Assembly (NCBI RefSeq): GCF_024679095.1
Contig: NW_026110542.1
Span: forward strand, 38,258 to 102,257
Direction: 5' to 3'
DNA length: 64,000 bases
From: Eriocheir sinensis
Taxonomy: Eukaryota > Arthropoda > Malacostraca > Decapoda > Varunidae
The notes under the pieces: model-generated
What the model was told of the DNA's origin: nothing
The model's input: the letters and a program-made list of their open reading frames with translations, nothing else
Databases searched by the model: none
Shown: in pieces, positions 22,756 to 36,430 of the stretch
How positions within the stretch are numbered: the stretch's first letter is position 1
Layout: each line of letters begins with the position of its first letter
Program-made: the position numbers and the translations under genes

Positions 22756-23533
22756 CTTGAAGCCCACAGCGCCGCAATCTTTGGACTCCCTCCGGCCGAA
22801 GTATTTATTTAAAAGTTCAGGCATCAGCGCCCGCTGAGTGGCAGTGGTAGTAATCCGTGATGAAACAGTTCCTCACACATTTATTGGATTTTCCAACGCC
22901 CTAGCTTCTAGTTTTCCATTGTTCATATAAACAAACATTCGTTACTTGCTCGCATTATTTGACTGTAACATTCTCTAAAGAGCGTATGTGGTAGCCGATG
23001 CGTTTGGTTGTGAAATCTTATTTGAATGGGCGGAAGAATAAATGCCACATCCAACAGGAAATAATCTTAAATAATGTACTGCATTGAATATATATTAGAG
23101 TTAACCAATAAACGTTGCGGGGGACATAAAACAGGCAGCCCACATTGTTGTCTTTCAGATTCAAAACAGGAAACAATTAGTTAGATAGGAAACTAAAGAA
23201 AAATATTTCATACAATGACTTCATTTTTGTTTAATTTCTCTCAAACTGTAGCATTTGTTCTATCCCACCACGATCAATAATCCTTCAAAACATATCATAT
23301 ATGCTATTTAGAGCATGTTATGGTTGAATAATGCGAATAAAAATGTGCAAAATAAGGAAACAGTTAACGTGAAAAACGATGAAAACTAGAAGTTAGGCCA
23401 TTGGGAAATTCAGCATACGTTTGTAATGAAGTGTTTTATCACCTCTACTGCCACTCAGGGAGCGGTGATGCATAATCTTTATTTAAATACTTGGCGCGAG
23501 GGAATCTAAAGATGGCGGTCTGCGGGCTTCAAG
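22756..23533. mobile_element. Long-inverted-repeat element (foldback/MITE type)
   Basis: CTTGAAGCCCACAGCGCCGC and onward (22756-22925) pairs with the inverted sequence 23370-23533 over about 165 bp at roughly 75-80% by eye. Shared blocks include AAGTATTTA and CTGAGTGGCAGT, and CTTCTAGTTTTC near the inner ends. The unpaired middle of about 450 bp has no ORF. No TSD was recognised, so the exact ends are uncertain. Confidence 0.6.
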
Positions 23534-23569
23534 ACTTGCACGGAGTTAACCCGTTCATATATTTGGGGA

Positions 23570-24174
23570 TCAGTGGTTTCATTCCATATGCCCACTCACG
23601 AGCGTAGATGTGATACATGCACGTTGTTAATTTGTGCTTTCGTGGAAATCAACTGTTGTGATGAATATTGACGTTATTTTTTTTAATAATATATTTGAAC
23701 GTGAATAGATACAATTTTCCCATCACACCTTCTTATGTAAGTCCCAAACATGCCGATTTGCACTGACCATATACCACACGAGCACACGCAAGACAAGCTG
23801 GTAACAAGCACCATTGTCAGGACACACTCGAACGAACAATAGCCTTTTGAATCCCTATAATCCATCTTATTTCAGGGACATAAAAAGATATCTGTCTCTT
23901 TAAGTGCATATAAGAAGTATTTTTATCAATTAGTGTAAAACGCATTTGATATTTAAAACGCCTAGCCCCACATTAATATTTAATGTTACTTTATATACCA
24001 CTGATGTGATTTATATGCAGTAAATCAATTGACTTGGCTTTTCGCAGCACTTACAGGGCCAGCTATCTTTACTTGTGCCTAAAAAGTGATAAATAACAGG
24101 TATTTAAGAGGCCATTGTTCGTCCCAGTATGATCTGAAGACAAGCGTGACTTGCGGGTGCTTCTGTGGCGTGTT
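23570..24174. mobile_element. Foldback element, degraded copy, split by hAT
   Basis: This region matches the foldback family at 41190-41560 and 19340 (e.g. TTTCATTCCAT, AATAATATATTTGAA, AAACATGCCGATTTGCA) and again shows inverted halves about an AT-rich centre near 23950-24000. It is interrupted at 24174 by the hAT element and probably continues after 27055. Confidence 0.6.
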
Positions 24175-24336
24175 CAGGGGCGGATCCAGAAAATCAATTT
24201 GGGGGGGCCCGATGGTAAAATTTCATGTTAGCGACAGCCTCAAAACAGTGAAGACCAATGGATAGTGATGGCGGTTCTTTGCTTAAAATCCGCAGCTCCC
24301 GAGCAATCAACGTATATGTGACAAATGATTTTTTTC

Positions 24337-24543
<207 letters not shown>

Positions 24544-24850
24544 GTGCAATCAATATTTAAGCTGGCAAGCAATAACAAGAAACAATTCAAATTGTACATC
24601 CGACCAGTGAAAAGGCAGATCTGAACAGGTAGAAATCATCACCATATGACTTTCGAAAATAACTAAACGTTTATCTCGATATGTAAGCAGCAAGGGTGAT
24701 CATAATACAGGTCATATATAAATTACAAACCTAATCTTTACAAAAAAAGAGTTAATATGTAAAATTAGACACAGCTGGAGATAAAAAGGAATTCATATAG
24801 GGCTTCTTTTACATGGGACTGAGGTAACACATTTGCAAAGATTGGCTGAT

Positions 24851-26255
24851 CTAAAGAAATGTATTTACAAATTCCCAAGTATTCAACAAGTGCCTCACTA
24901 AGCAAAGAGTAGTCAGCGTTTTTTTTTTACCGAATTTGCTTATCACTCGCTCGACTGAAATGGGGATATCATAGTGGACACAGAGGAGGGCAAGTCCGTT
25001 CAGGCGCTCTTGGACGACGGTACTCCTCATATAGGTTTTCAGCCTTTTCAATGCTGAGAAAGACCTCTCAGCTTACGCGTTGGAGACTGGAAGCGTCAAC
25101 AGAGTTTTCAAGAGAATGGCGAGATTGGGGAACATGCTGGTGCTGGCGTGTGCCTGAGCTTCTTTGATAGTTTGGAAGACCGGAACAGATAATGCCCAGC
25201 GCCTTCACGAGTGTTAGGGATTCGATGTCGAGCTCGTAGAGCTTCGCCGCTTGAAGCACAGCCGCAACATCCGTTTCGGGGCCTTTGAGGAGTTGCTTGA
25301 GCTGAAGTGCGACAGGCACTGTGTCGTCGCCGAACCGACTCTTCAACTCAGCCAAGACGTGGTCCACGAACGGAATGCACACCGCCCGGCGGTAGTAGTC
25401 CTCAGCATTCTCGCACGGAACATTTGATCGCTGGGTCTGTCGTCCACAGAGTCGTGGCACAGGGATGGTGTCATGCGATGACCCCACCTCGACCAAAAGC
25501 TCTTCCGCTTTCATGAACACGTCGTGGAAATGATTCTCCGCATCTGCTCTGAATTTGGCAAAAATGGTCTCGATGCCACGAAGCGTGGCATAGGCTGACA
25601 CCAGGTCGCCATCTTTTCTCTGAAGAGTTCGCCTCGGCTCGAGAGTATGCGCCAATATACACTCCACTACAACCAGTCCAACGAGAAAGCGGGGAACACG
25701 TATGGCGATGAGGAGCCCAGCGGTGGCGTCAAGTTCTTCCTCTAGAAAAAGAAAAACAGCGATGAAAGGCAGAAATTAAACGAAAACCAGCACTGCGTCA
25801 TGCCTCTCAATCCACCTGGTGGGGCACAGGGGAACAAGCTTTTCGCGCTTGGCTGAGGTAAGCTTGACAACCTCTGTGAAGCGGAGAGAGCGAATATTCG
25901 AAGAATGAACGAAGTTGTACACCTCGGTCAGTGTTTGAAGAGCGATCTTCACTTCCTTGACGTCACATGCCTTCGTCAGTGCTAGATTCTGCCGGTGGTT
26001 AAAGCAGTGGCTTGGCTTGGCCAGGGTGTACTTCTTCATGAGTACTGCGGCACACCCTTTGAATTCTCCCATCATGGTACTTGCTCCATCGAAACAAAGT
26101 CCCCTGCACTTGGCCATGTCCAATCCGAGATCTTCAACGGTGCGCAAAACGAGCCAGGCTAAACCTTTACCGGTGAGGTCTTGAGCGTGCACAAGGGCAA
26201 GGAAGTCTTCCCTTATTTCCTCTTCGAAGTGCCGAATGATGATAGTGGCCTGCAC
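24851..26255 (-). pseudogene. hAT transposase (ZMYM1/DUF4371-like), broken
   Basis: Three pieces in order. Piece 26255-25776 (159 residues) has CRGLCFDGASTMMGEFKG, the catalytic-core block with the conserved Asp, and CPTRWIERHDAV. Piece 25740-25068 is the following helical insertion region. Piece 25067-24851 has RLKTYMRSTVVQERLNGLAL and LCVHYDIPI, the C-terminal hAT dimerisation domain. The N-terminal zinc finger and first Asp are absent. A gap of about 40 bp at 25740-25776 ending TTTTTCTTTTTCTAG in coding orientation may be a small intron or decay. A frameshift near 25130-25170 and a TAA just before AERSFSA disable it. The family assignment is from these motifs. Confidence 0.8.
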
Positions 26256-27055
26256 TAAAATCCATTTTCTGCTTGCATGTGAGGAATAAGGTCACAAAGA
26301 TTTTTCCTAGGCCTTTACATCTTGCTCTATAATATTCAATATACGGTTCCGTAACTTAAATACTGAAAATAAATAGATAAAATCCTGAGGTTTCCAGAAA
26401 TGCAACGGAAAGGTACCAGTTTTCGTTTTGACTCTCAGAAAGTGGACGTTTTAGCAGATGGGGGGGAGTTGGGAGCGTCCGACATCCCCGGGCTCCCCAC
26501 CCCCCCACTGGGTACGGCGCACTACGGCCCTGTACGAGTAAATAGCGGGGCCCTGGGCACGTGACCGTTGTGCCCTGGCCCTGCAGGAAAGTGAAAAACT
26601 ACATCAGACACCGACAAAATTCACATCTTGCCTGAGCATCCCGTTCACCTCCGCATAGTAAAGCCCAAGGAACCTATAGAGAAGGATTTTTTTTAAAGTT
26701 TGGAGGACAGCATCTAGAGCTATCTAACGGCGGCCGGCTTCGCTCCCCAGTTCTCTAGCTTTTTAGGGGTGTCTTAAATATATTTTATGTTTTCTCAATT
26801 TATGTGTATTTCAAATATTTTAGTGATCCCTAAATTTTTTTGGGGGGGCCCGAACCATCTGGCTTCCCACCCCCGTATCCGCGCCTGCATATGCCTACAG
26901 CCGACGGCACACTCCGTATTATAGTTGCTGCACATTATAAGCCAGTCAGTTCTGTACCCACTATCCGCATACACTCGAGATCTTCTGGGGGGCGGAGATT
27001 TTTTGGGGGGCCCGGGCCCCCTGCCCCCCCCCCTGTATCCGCCCCTGGGCGTGTT

Positions 27056-27300
27056 AGTGATGCAAACCGGAATACTTCCTATTATGTAAGAAGGCGCGCG
27101 GGTTGTGTGTATATACAAACATTTGATTAAATATACTAGTGAAGAAACATTTCCAATATTTGTCACAACGGTAGTGTGAGGGATTGGAACGGCCAGCCTG
27201 CTAGGCCATACAGCCACCCTTCAGTACACTGATATCAAGTAATTTTACATCATCATTGACATTTTATAAATCGTTATTTCTATTGTTGTTATAAGTACTA
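27056..27300. other. Unassigned, likely right part of split foldback
   Basis: Non-coding sequence with no ORF of note; probably the distal part of the element interrupted at 24174. Confidence 0.35.
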
Positions 27301-28090
<790 letters not shown>

Positions 28091-29397
28091 TATTATCATT
28101 ATTCATTGCAAGGACCATATACTTGACAGTTGTAATAGTCTTTACACCACACGATAACCCTGCACTGGACAGGATGAGCGAAAGTGACAATATCTACACG
28201 ACAGTTACCGTGTAGATGCGATGAGTAGGTGGTGAATACGACGAAGGACAATGCCTTCAGTGTAAACAGTAACGGACCTCCCTCTGCTGCACTCCTGGCA
28301 GTACCGAGTAGGCAACGTGTGCCGCCTGTGACGGAAGGGACGGAGGGCTGAGGTGGGTGGTCCAGCTGGGTTCATAACGGGTGAAATAAACATAATTACA
28401 AGGGGACGTAATGCGTAAGTTTGTTGCTATAGTCGGTTCCACGAGACCTGGGAAGTTTAATCCTTCAAGGATGGATTCGCGTACATGGTATCATTGCTTG
28501 GGTGGCGGCACTGCTGGCTCACTGGCCAATTCTAACTTGTTCTGACGCGGATAAAATTGACTTTGTATTCCAGCCAAAACCCTTTTTGAGTTGTAAGGTA
28601 ACAGATTGCACCGATAAAAAACTAACTCAATGATATTTTTATTGATAAATATATGCCTTTTGAACTATTATAAATAAGTCTTAAACGACATTCATAACAA
28701 AACTAGGGCGGAAGTGCACGTAAACGGACGATGTCCATCGACGGAAGCTTCTGTTAATTAAGGCTAGACATTTTTCCGCTATTTTTCCAACTACTACAAA
28801 GTGCAAGGCTACAGTTTACACGATGTCTTTCGTTAATTAACTACGTTTTTGTAAGACTTCTTGGTATATCTGTAGTCCTGGCTCAGTCATAATGTTAAGT
28901 GATTCTACGTAGTCGTAACGTAAGCACTGGCCTAAGGAAATAGCTTCTCATTAATCCTGAAATGTATTTCCATTATTTGGAGATAACAAAACAATAAATA
29001 GCCATAAGAAAGAGCAACTGTAAGAATAACTACATTTAAATACCATCAGTGTTGATTTTAGGAGGCAGTAGAGAGCGAGAAATGGTTGGCCAATTCACGG
29101 CAAACATAATTTGCCGCATGTTGGATCTACTAAGGATTTCAGAGGCTGTGCGGCCTCGTTTTTTGGGAATAATATCGTAACGAACAATCGTATCGGTACG
29201 AGATTTTACTGATGTATTTCACACACTGTAATTTTGAAGGGTATCATAACCGCCACAAGTAGAGAATAAAGGCACTTGTCCTATACCAAGGGGTAAAGTC
29301 ATCAGTGTCGAGCAAAGATACGAACACAACTACCAGAGGCTCCGCCCACAGCAATTTCCTCTTCCCTCCATTTCCCGCCTCCGCCCTTCTCCCTCAA

Positions 29398-29453
<56 letters not shown>

Positions 29454-30399
29454 GTAGCTTCGTAACCTCAATAGATAAAGGCGTACATTAATTGTAGTGG
29501 CGTTATATACTCTTTCTAAAACTGATAGGCATCCTTTAAATAAAGTTGAAATGGGGTAACGTGTTACTTACATAGCTAATTACCTCCGTAACTATTAATT
29601 TGGCGTAGTGGGTTTGGTGGTTTATGGTGTGTGTACATTTTCGTAGGGCTATTATAGCATGTACACCTACTGATAAAAATAATGGTGCTCTTATCGCCAA
29701 ATTATAATTAGTGCTATTAATTTTATTGTCAGGAAAGGCTGAAAGTATGGTAACGGGAAGAATTGCGAAGAGTATAACAACAAAAAAACAAACAGAGAGA
29801 AACAAATACAAACGAGCAATCGTTCTACCATCAATCATGATGCATCATTTTACCACCTCACCCTACTCTCATGTCATTACCGTCCACGGCCCAGATGTGT
29901 ATCACTATACTCAAAATTAAGATCCCAATGTCACATCAGCATGCCTTAATTGAAAAAAAAAAATCATTCTCGAGTATGTATATGTATCTTTAGAGAGATT
30001 GAGGAGAAGGGAGGAGGCAGGGAGACAGTAGTTAACAACAGCCAATGAGACCGTCACCCAAGCAATGATACCAAGTCCGCGAATCCATCCTTGAACGATT
30101 AGGCCCGCCAGGTCTCGAGGAACCGACTATAGTACTTACTTTGCCAGAGATGATTACGTACATCAAGGGATGGACCTGGCGTGGGTAGAGGAGCGTTGGT
30201 GCGCGCATAAAAAACATTCAGAGCCAACACCACCACGCTGACACACTAACATTATTGAACAATCGAGAGGCAAACTTACAGTCATCAGAGGCCGGACTCG
30301 GCAACAGTACCAATCAACCTTCAGTATCTCATACTTACTAGACCAGGTCTCGAGGATCTGTATTAATTAACCAACTCTCCAATATTAGTCAGTAAGTGT
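28091..30399. other. Non-coding region with an inverted 80-bp dispersed repeat
   Basis: There is no supported gene across 2.3 kb. An approximately 80-bp sequence at 28429-28507 (CTATAGTCGGTTCCACGAGA onward, with GGATGGATTCGCG and TGGTATCATTGCTTGGGTG) recurs inverted at about 30050-30132. A shorter match, CCAGGTCTCGAGGA, occurs again near 30343. A (CT)n tract lies at 29402-29452. The short ORFs here show no family resemblance. Confidence 0.55.
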
Positions 30400-33120
30400 T
30401 ACAATAAATGAAGCAGCCCAAAGGCAAAAACAAATGAAAACAAAAATGTCCGCTAAGAACTGTTCCCGCAAATATAGAATAATCGCCAAAAGAGAGGTCA
30501 ATCTCGGATGGAGAGGTGTCTTGATACTCCCCTCTTAAAAGAGGTCAAGTCGTAGGCAGGAGGAAATACAGGCAAAGGAAGGCTGTTCCAAAGTATACCA
30601 GTGAAAACGATGAAAGAATGAAGATGCTGGTTAACTCTTGCCAAAAGGATCTGGATACTATAGGGATGAGCTAGAGTAGAAGTTCGTTGGGTACAGCTGG
30701 ACCGCGGGAGGGGGGGAGAGGCATACAGTTAGGATATTTAGAAGTTCAGTTAACACGGAAATATCGATACAAGATAGGAAGATACGCAACACTGCAGCGG
30801 AATTAAGAGACAAAAGACTGTCAGTAGAAGGAGGGAAGTTAGTGAGACGAAAAGCCTTGATTTTACTCTGTAAAAACGGCTCTGAATGTGGAGTCCCTCC
30901 CCAAACATGAAGTGGATACTTCATTAGAGGGCGGACAAGGGCGTTGTTGCGTTGTATATGGACAGCATTTTTGAGGGGGAAGAATAACTGGTGGAGATGA
31001 TGCAGAACGCCCAACATTGAGGAAGCTGAGTTAGTAAGAGAAGAGATATGAGATTTCCACTTAAGATTTTGATTAAATGACAGACTGAGGATGTTTAGTG
31101 AAGAAGAAAGTACAAGTTGAATGTTCCTGAAGAATATGTGATAGTTGTTTGGAAGATTGTGTCGAGTTGACAAATGGAGAAATTAAGATATTCAGTCATT
31201 GAGAACACCACGTTCCTTCTGTCTGAGATTAAAGCTTCAGCAGAGTCTTGCAGAGTCTTGTAATTTATGTGGGGAGAATTTTCTGTCGAAAGATATTGTG
31301 TAATGCAGGAAACTGGAAATAAAAGTAAAGAGAGGGGGATAGATTCCGTAGGAGAGTAGTTTAGAAAGCAATTGTTTGTCCCAAACTCTACCAAAACTTT
31401 CGAGATGTGTAAGGCAACAGCAAAAGTTTCACCGAAAGGGCTAAAAGAGGATGACCAGAAGTTAGTTGAGAATGCAAGGAGATCACCAGTAGATCGCCCC
31501 TTGCCGAATCCGTACTGGCGATCAGAAAGAACGTCAGGAGTTTATATTTACTATAGAGTCTTCCATTTAAGGACCAGTCCAAGAGTTATATAGTGACAGG
31601 AAAGTAAATCAATAGGACGGTAGTTCTAACGATAAGAAGGGTCTCCCCTCCTATGCACGAGCTGTATGCAGGCGTACTAGAAGCAGGAAGGGAAGGTAGA
31701 TATTGAAAGGCAGAGACGAAATAGTTCGACCAGCCAGGGTGTAAGCACGGAAGAACCGTTTTTAAGGACAATGGGAGGCACTCCGTTAGGACAATAAGCC
31801 TTCTGAGGAGTGAGACCAGACAGAGCATAGAAAATATCCTTGTTAGGAATTTAAATAACAGGCATACTGGAGTCAGAGGGGGGATGAGTAGAAGGATAAG
31901 ACCCTGAATATTTCAAAACGGAATTAAAAAAAAAAAAGTCGAAGCGAAGAGTTCACCCTTAGAAACAGACGTGACAGCTGTGCTGCCAGCAGAACTAAGG
32001 AGAGGTGGGAAATGAGGAAAAATAAAACTGTTAAAGATATTTTTGGCTAGATGCCAGAAGTCAATGGAAGAATTAGAGATTGCATGGTGTTGGCATTTTC
32101 AGTTGATGAAAGAGTTATGGTGAGTCGAAGAATAGATTTGGCACAATTCCGGGCACAAATGTAAAGATCATGATTAGCGGGAGAGCAAAAACTCAGGTAC
32201 CTTTTGGTGAGCTGCCTCTCAATCTTGATTGCACGAGAACAAGCGTGATTCAAGCAAGGTATGAAATGTGAGCCTCCATTCCAAAGAGAAGCACCTCAGT
32301 AATGCGCTGGACATACACAGAAGGATCTGTGTCCTGGAAGCAGGAACAATTCCACAGGAAAATGGGAAAGTACATCCTCAGGTCACCCCATCGAACTGAA
32401 GTGAAATGCCAGAAGCACCGCCTCATCGGTGTCTTGAGATTGTACAGGAGCGATAGGACAGAATGTGGCAATTTGGTTGTGATATGAGAAGCTCAACCAG
32501 GAAAACAGTTTGATAACTGAAGCTGAAGGATTATAGATTATGAAGAATTCTAGAATGTTGGGTTTATGTACAAGGCGGTTGGGGAAGAGTGCAGTATGTT
32601 GAACAAAAAGTTCAAGATCATTTAAAAGAGCAAAGTTGTAGGTTTGTTCACCAGGCTGATCAGTAACAGAGGATGAAAGCCAAAGCTGATGGTGAACATT
32701 GAAATGTCATAAGATCTAGATTTCAGCGAAATGAAGGTGAGCCAAGATGGGCTCCACCTTAAAATTCAAGTGGTAAAATATTTTGGTTTAGTTGTTATAT
32801 AAGTTATATGAGATATTGACATCACTGACGAATACAGTAATAGAATGACTATTAAGTCTTAGTCAGAGTCTTAGTCAAATGGATGAAAATTCTGAACGAT
32901 CGAGATTGTTAGCACAAGACCAAGTGATGTCATTTCGTACATAGACCCAACATGTAGGTACAGATTGAAATTTAGGAGAGAGGTTGTGGGAGTACTAATC
33001 ATAGTTTTGATAATCGTTTTTGTCAGGAAATACTCTTTTGAGATTTCATCTACTACTTGTGGCAATTGGTTACCATTTTTCAGAAATAGGTTAATGTTAT
33101 CGTGACAAAAGATTGCTGTC
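30400..33120 (-). mobile_element. LINE A, old divergent copy on the minus strand
   Basis: From the 3' UTR-like region (AAAAGAGAGGTCAATCTCGG near 30490) to the endonuclease region (about 32690-33100), the whole LINE A order is present on the minus strand, with substitutions and indels throughout. Recognisable pieces are the C-terminal region (30658-31173, LVRPLMKYPLHVWGG), the finger and RT region at 31390-31830, the linker at 32047-32253 and the endonuclease Asp-His region at 32250-32471. The YADD and GVPQG regions are largely deleted between 31394 and 31200. It is the oldest LINE A copy here. Confidence 0.78.
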
Positions 33121-34145
33121 CCTAACGGTGAAAGAAAACTATTATAGCAAGTGATGGGGCGAGCTCAGCTGGAGAGGACAAACCAGGAACAGGCGGAGGT
33201 GACCCCACTAAAGCACCAAATGTGCCGAAGTTTACAAGTCTCAGTGACTGAAAGTAAGGATTCATGAATATGTTTATTCATGCTGCCGAGGAATAATTCA
33301 GCACAGCACGCCAGGTCACGAATGAAACTGTAGTTATCCAGTGAGCTGGGGCGGCAGGAAGATCTGAGTATTTTTGCTTAAGGAGCGGCGCGAAACATTT
33401 GTGAAAAGAAATTACAGATTTGTTTACAAATCTTGCAACAAGACTGATAAGAAAACTGAGGACGAGTCTTGCAGGTGTATGGAGAGACGAGATGCATGCT
33501 GAGAATTGCGCACGGCTTATAAGAGAAAATTGAATCATGAATAGTGGTGCTGGAAGGGTAGTGAGAGCTGTGTGTCACCAACGCCTCCCCATCCACCGCG
33601 TCCCTCAAGCTCCACAGAATACCATCTCGGTCACCCAGCAGCAGGGGAAGGTCATTTCAGGTGGCAGGCACTGTAGCAGCCTCGTCACTCAGGTTTGAAG
33701 CAAGATGTACGGTAACATCATCAACGCTGTGCACTTGTTCCCACGGCTACGTCAACCAGCCGACCAGCACCCACCACCTGTGTCTCGCCGGCCCAAGAGC
33801 TTAGCACCTCATTACCAAGTATGGGCACCTAAGTGACCTCCCATAAACTTCCCACCTACACCACCACCGTAAACTGTCACCTGTACCTGTACCTGTACTG
33901 TACTTGAAGATTTACACGTGACCTGACCCAACGTCATCTGAAGAGACCACCCCTTCCCCCCTCCCGGCACAACTACACTGTACTCCCCCAGCCCCCACCT
34001 TCCCCACCCCAAGCTCCATCGCCCCAACCCTCCTACACACATATCAAACCCCCGTTACCCCATATCCCCTTCTCTTTGTACTTGTTATCGCCAGCGAAGT
34101 TAAACTGTTTTTATAAAGTAAACTTTCAGCCTGACGGCCGCCGTA
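33121..34145. other. Unassigned, no supported gene
   Basis: About 1 kb with short unrelated ORFs and a C-rich stretch (33830-34070). No repeat ends, RNA gene or domain was recognised. Confidence 0.4.
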
Positions 34146-34226
34146 ACTGAATAAGAACATAAGAACATAAGAACGTAAGGAGTCTGCAAGAGGCCGGTTG
34201 GCCTATACAAGGCAGCTCCTGTACAC

Positions 34227-36386
34227 TCAGCCCAACCTTACCTCACCATCCATGGCTTTATCTAACCTCTTCTTGAATGTATCTATGGTATTGGCACCCA
34301 CAACATGGCTCCCAGGCCTGTTCCATTCGTCCACCACTCTATTGGTGAACCAATTCTTGCCTATGTCTTTGTTGCATCTGAATTTGTCTAACTTAAAACC
34401 ATTGCCACGCGTCCTACCTGGCTCTTTCACTCTCAAAATGTTCTTGACATCCCCTTTATTAAATCCCTTCATCCATTTATAGACTTCGATCAAGTCTCCT
34501 CGCAACCTTCGCCTTTCTAGAGAGTGTAGATTTAACTGCTTCAGCCTGTCTTCATAAGGCAAGTTTCTCACCCCCTGAATCATCTTTGTCATCCTCCTCT
34601 GTACAAATTCTAACATCTTGATATCCATTCTATAATAGGGGGACCAGAACTGAACTGCATAATCGAGATGAGGTCTAACTAGTGCTAAGTAAAGTTTGAG
34701 GATGACTTCAGCGCTCCTATTGCTCACGCTCCTTGAGATGAAACCTAGTACTCGGTTTGCCCGAATTTTATCCTGAATGCATTGAGCCCTAGGACGGAGG
34801 TCAGCGCTCACTAGGACTCCTAAGTCTCTCTCACGCCCAGACCTGCTTAGAGGAGTGTCATTTAAGGAGTAATTGTGTAAGGGGTTATTCCTCCCTACAC
34901 TCAAAATGTTACACTTCCCGACATTGAATTCCATCTGCCACTTCCCCGCCCAATCATATAGTCTGTCAAGCTCATCCTGGAGAACGGTAGCGTCGCTGTC
35001 TGATTGGATTACTCTACCGATCTTGGTATCATCTGCGAACTTACTGACATCGCTACTAATTCCTGTGTCCAAGTCATTGATGTCAATAATAAAAAGCAGA
35101 GGACCCAGCACCGACCCCTGTGGGACTCCACTCGTAACACTGCCACATTCAGATTTCCTACCTTTGATTTGCACTCTCTGCTTCCTACCACTAAGCCACG
35201 CCCTGATCCAGTTCAAAACTTTCCCATCTACGCCGTGAGCCTGCAATTTTAGTAATAGCCGGTGATGAGGGACTTTGTCGAACGCTTTACTGAAATCTAG
35301 ATATAATATGTCATAGTTTTCATCTCTGTCAACCGCCTCGATTACTTTAGTGTTGAAGGACAACAGGTTAGTAAGGCAAGACCTACCCTTTGTGAACCCA
35401 TGTTGTGAATCATGAATTAAATTATGCTCTTCTAGATGGTCCCGAATGCTCCGGGCTATAATTGACTCCAACATCTTTCCTACAACTGATGTTAAGCTAA
35501 TTGGGCGATAGTTTGAGGTGGCTGACTTGTCTCCCTTTTTGAAAATCGGAGTCACATTAGCTACTTTCCATTGATTGGGCACATACCCAGAATTTACCGA
35601 CATCTTAAAGATATCGGCAAGAGGGCCACTAAGGACTTCCTTGCACTCTTTCAGAACCCTTGGGAATACTTCATCTGGGCCCGGCGATCTGTTTTTCTTC
35701 AACCTACCAATCTCATCCTGGACTACTTGCCTAGTGATGATCACATTCCTCAACTTGTCGTTCTCGTCACCCTCATATATCTGAACTCTCTCCGGAATGG
35801 TTGTTAGATTTTCCTGCGTGAAAACTGAGAGGAAATAGTTATTCATCATTTGACTCATATCTTCTCCATTCTCAACGAGCTCGCCCGTGTTTATTTTCAA
35901 CGGTCCAATTCTGTCCCTTGTTTTCGTCCTGTACAATTTGAAGAAGCCCTTGGGATCGCTCTTGGTCTCGTTGGCTACCCTAATCTCATAATTTCTTTTT
36001 GCTAGGCGGGTGTTCTTCTTCACCGACCTGGCTAGCTCAACAGACCTACCCCTGAGGTGGATCTCTCCATTCTTTATTTTCCTATAAATTCCTCTCTTCG
36101 AGCCTATTTCATGCTTGAGTCCGCGGGTCATCCATTTGGGGTCGTTATTTTCCTTCCGACGTGCTTGGTAAGGGATATGCTGTCTCTGATCCTCAGCAAT
36201 TTCTCTAACTAAATTATTGAAGGTCATTTCTATATGGTTCCCCTGTCTTTCCGGTTCCAGCCCTGAGATCTGGCCTTCATCCAGCCCTAAGGTTTCCCAA
36301 TTTACCTCCTCAAGGTGTCTTCTGAGCCCCTCATAATCAGCTCTTCTGAAGTCGGGCACCAACACAGGGTTGAGTTTATGGGTCAC
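34227..36386 (-). CDS. CR1-like ORF2 reverse transcriptase, intact frame
   Basis: A continuous 719-residue frame covering the linker and full RT. Visible blocks are RSPGPDEVFPRVLK (about 234-247), NYRPISLTS (292-300), QHGFTKGRS (328-336), LYLDFSKAFDKVPHH (361-375) with the first catalytic Asp, SGVPQGSVLGPLLF (419-432) and KFADDTKIG (449-457) with the catalytic Asp pair. The thumb follows, with LVRPHLDYAVQFWSP, and the C-terminus NGFKLDKFRCNKDIG. The usual YADD is FADD, which is normal in this superfamily. The first Met is internal to ORF2 because the endonuclease lies upstream out of frame. Confidence 0.9.
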   Translation of the reverse strand: MTHKLNPVLVPDFRRADYEGLRRHLEEVNWETLGLDEGQISGLEPERQGNHIEMTFNNLVREIAEDQRQHIPYQARRKENNDPKWMTRGLKHEIGSKRGIYRKIKNGEIHLRGRSVELARSVKKNTRLAKRNYEIRVANETKSDPKGFFKLYRTKTRDRIGPLKINTGELVENGEDMSQMMNNYFLSVFTQENLTTIPERVQIYEGDENDKLRNVIITRQVVQDEIGRLKKNRSPGPDEVFPRVLKECKEVLSGPLADIFKMSVNSGYVPNQWKVANVTPIFKKGDKSATSNYRPISLTSVVGKMLESIIARSIRDHLEEHNLIHDSQHGFTKGRSCLTNLLSFNTKVIEAVDRDENYDILYLDFSKAFDKVPHHRLLLKLQAHGVDGKVLNWIRAWLSGRKQRVQIKGRKSECGSVTSGVPQGSVLGPLLFIIDINDLDTGISSDVSKFADDTKIGRVIQSDSDATVLQDELDRLYDWAGKWQMEFNVGKCNILSVGRNNPLHNYSLNDTPLSRSGRERDLGVLVSADLRPRAQCIQDKIRANRVLGFISRSVSNRSAEVILKLYLALVRPHLDYAVQFWSPYYRMDIKMLEFVQRRMTKMIQGVRNLPYEDRLKQLNLHSLERRRLRGDLIEVYKWMKGFNKGDVKNILRVKEPGRTRGNGFKLDKFRCNKDIGKNWFTNRVVDEWNRPGSHVVGANTIDTFKKRLDKAMDGEVRLG

Positions 36387-36430
36387 CGTCCAGTCTAATT
36401 TAAACCTAATTTCCTGGTGATCACTGCCAC

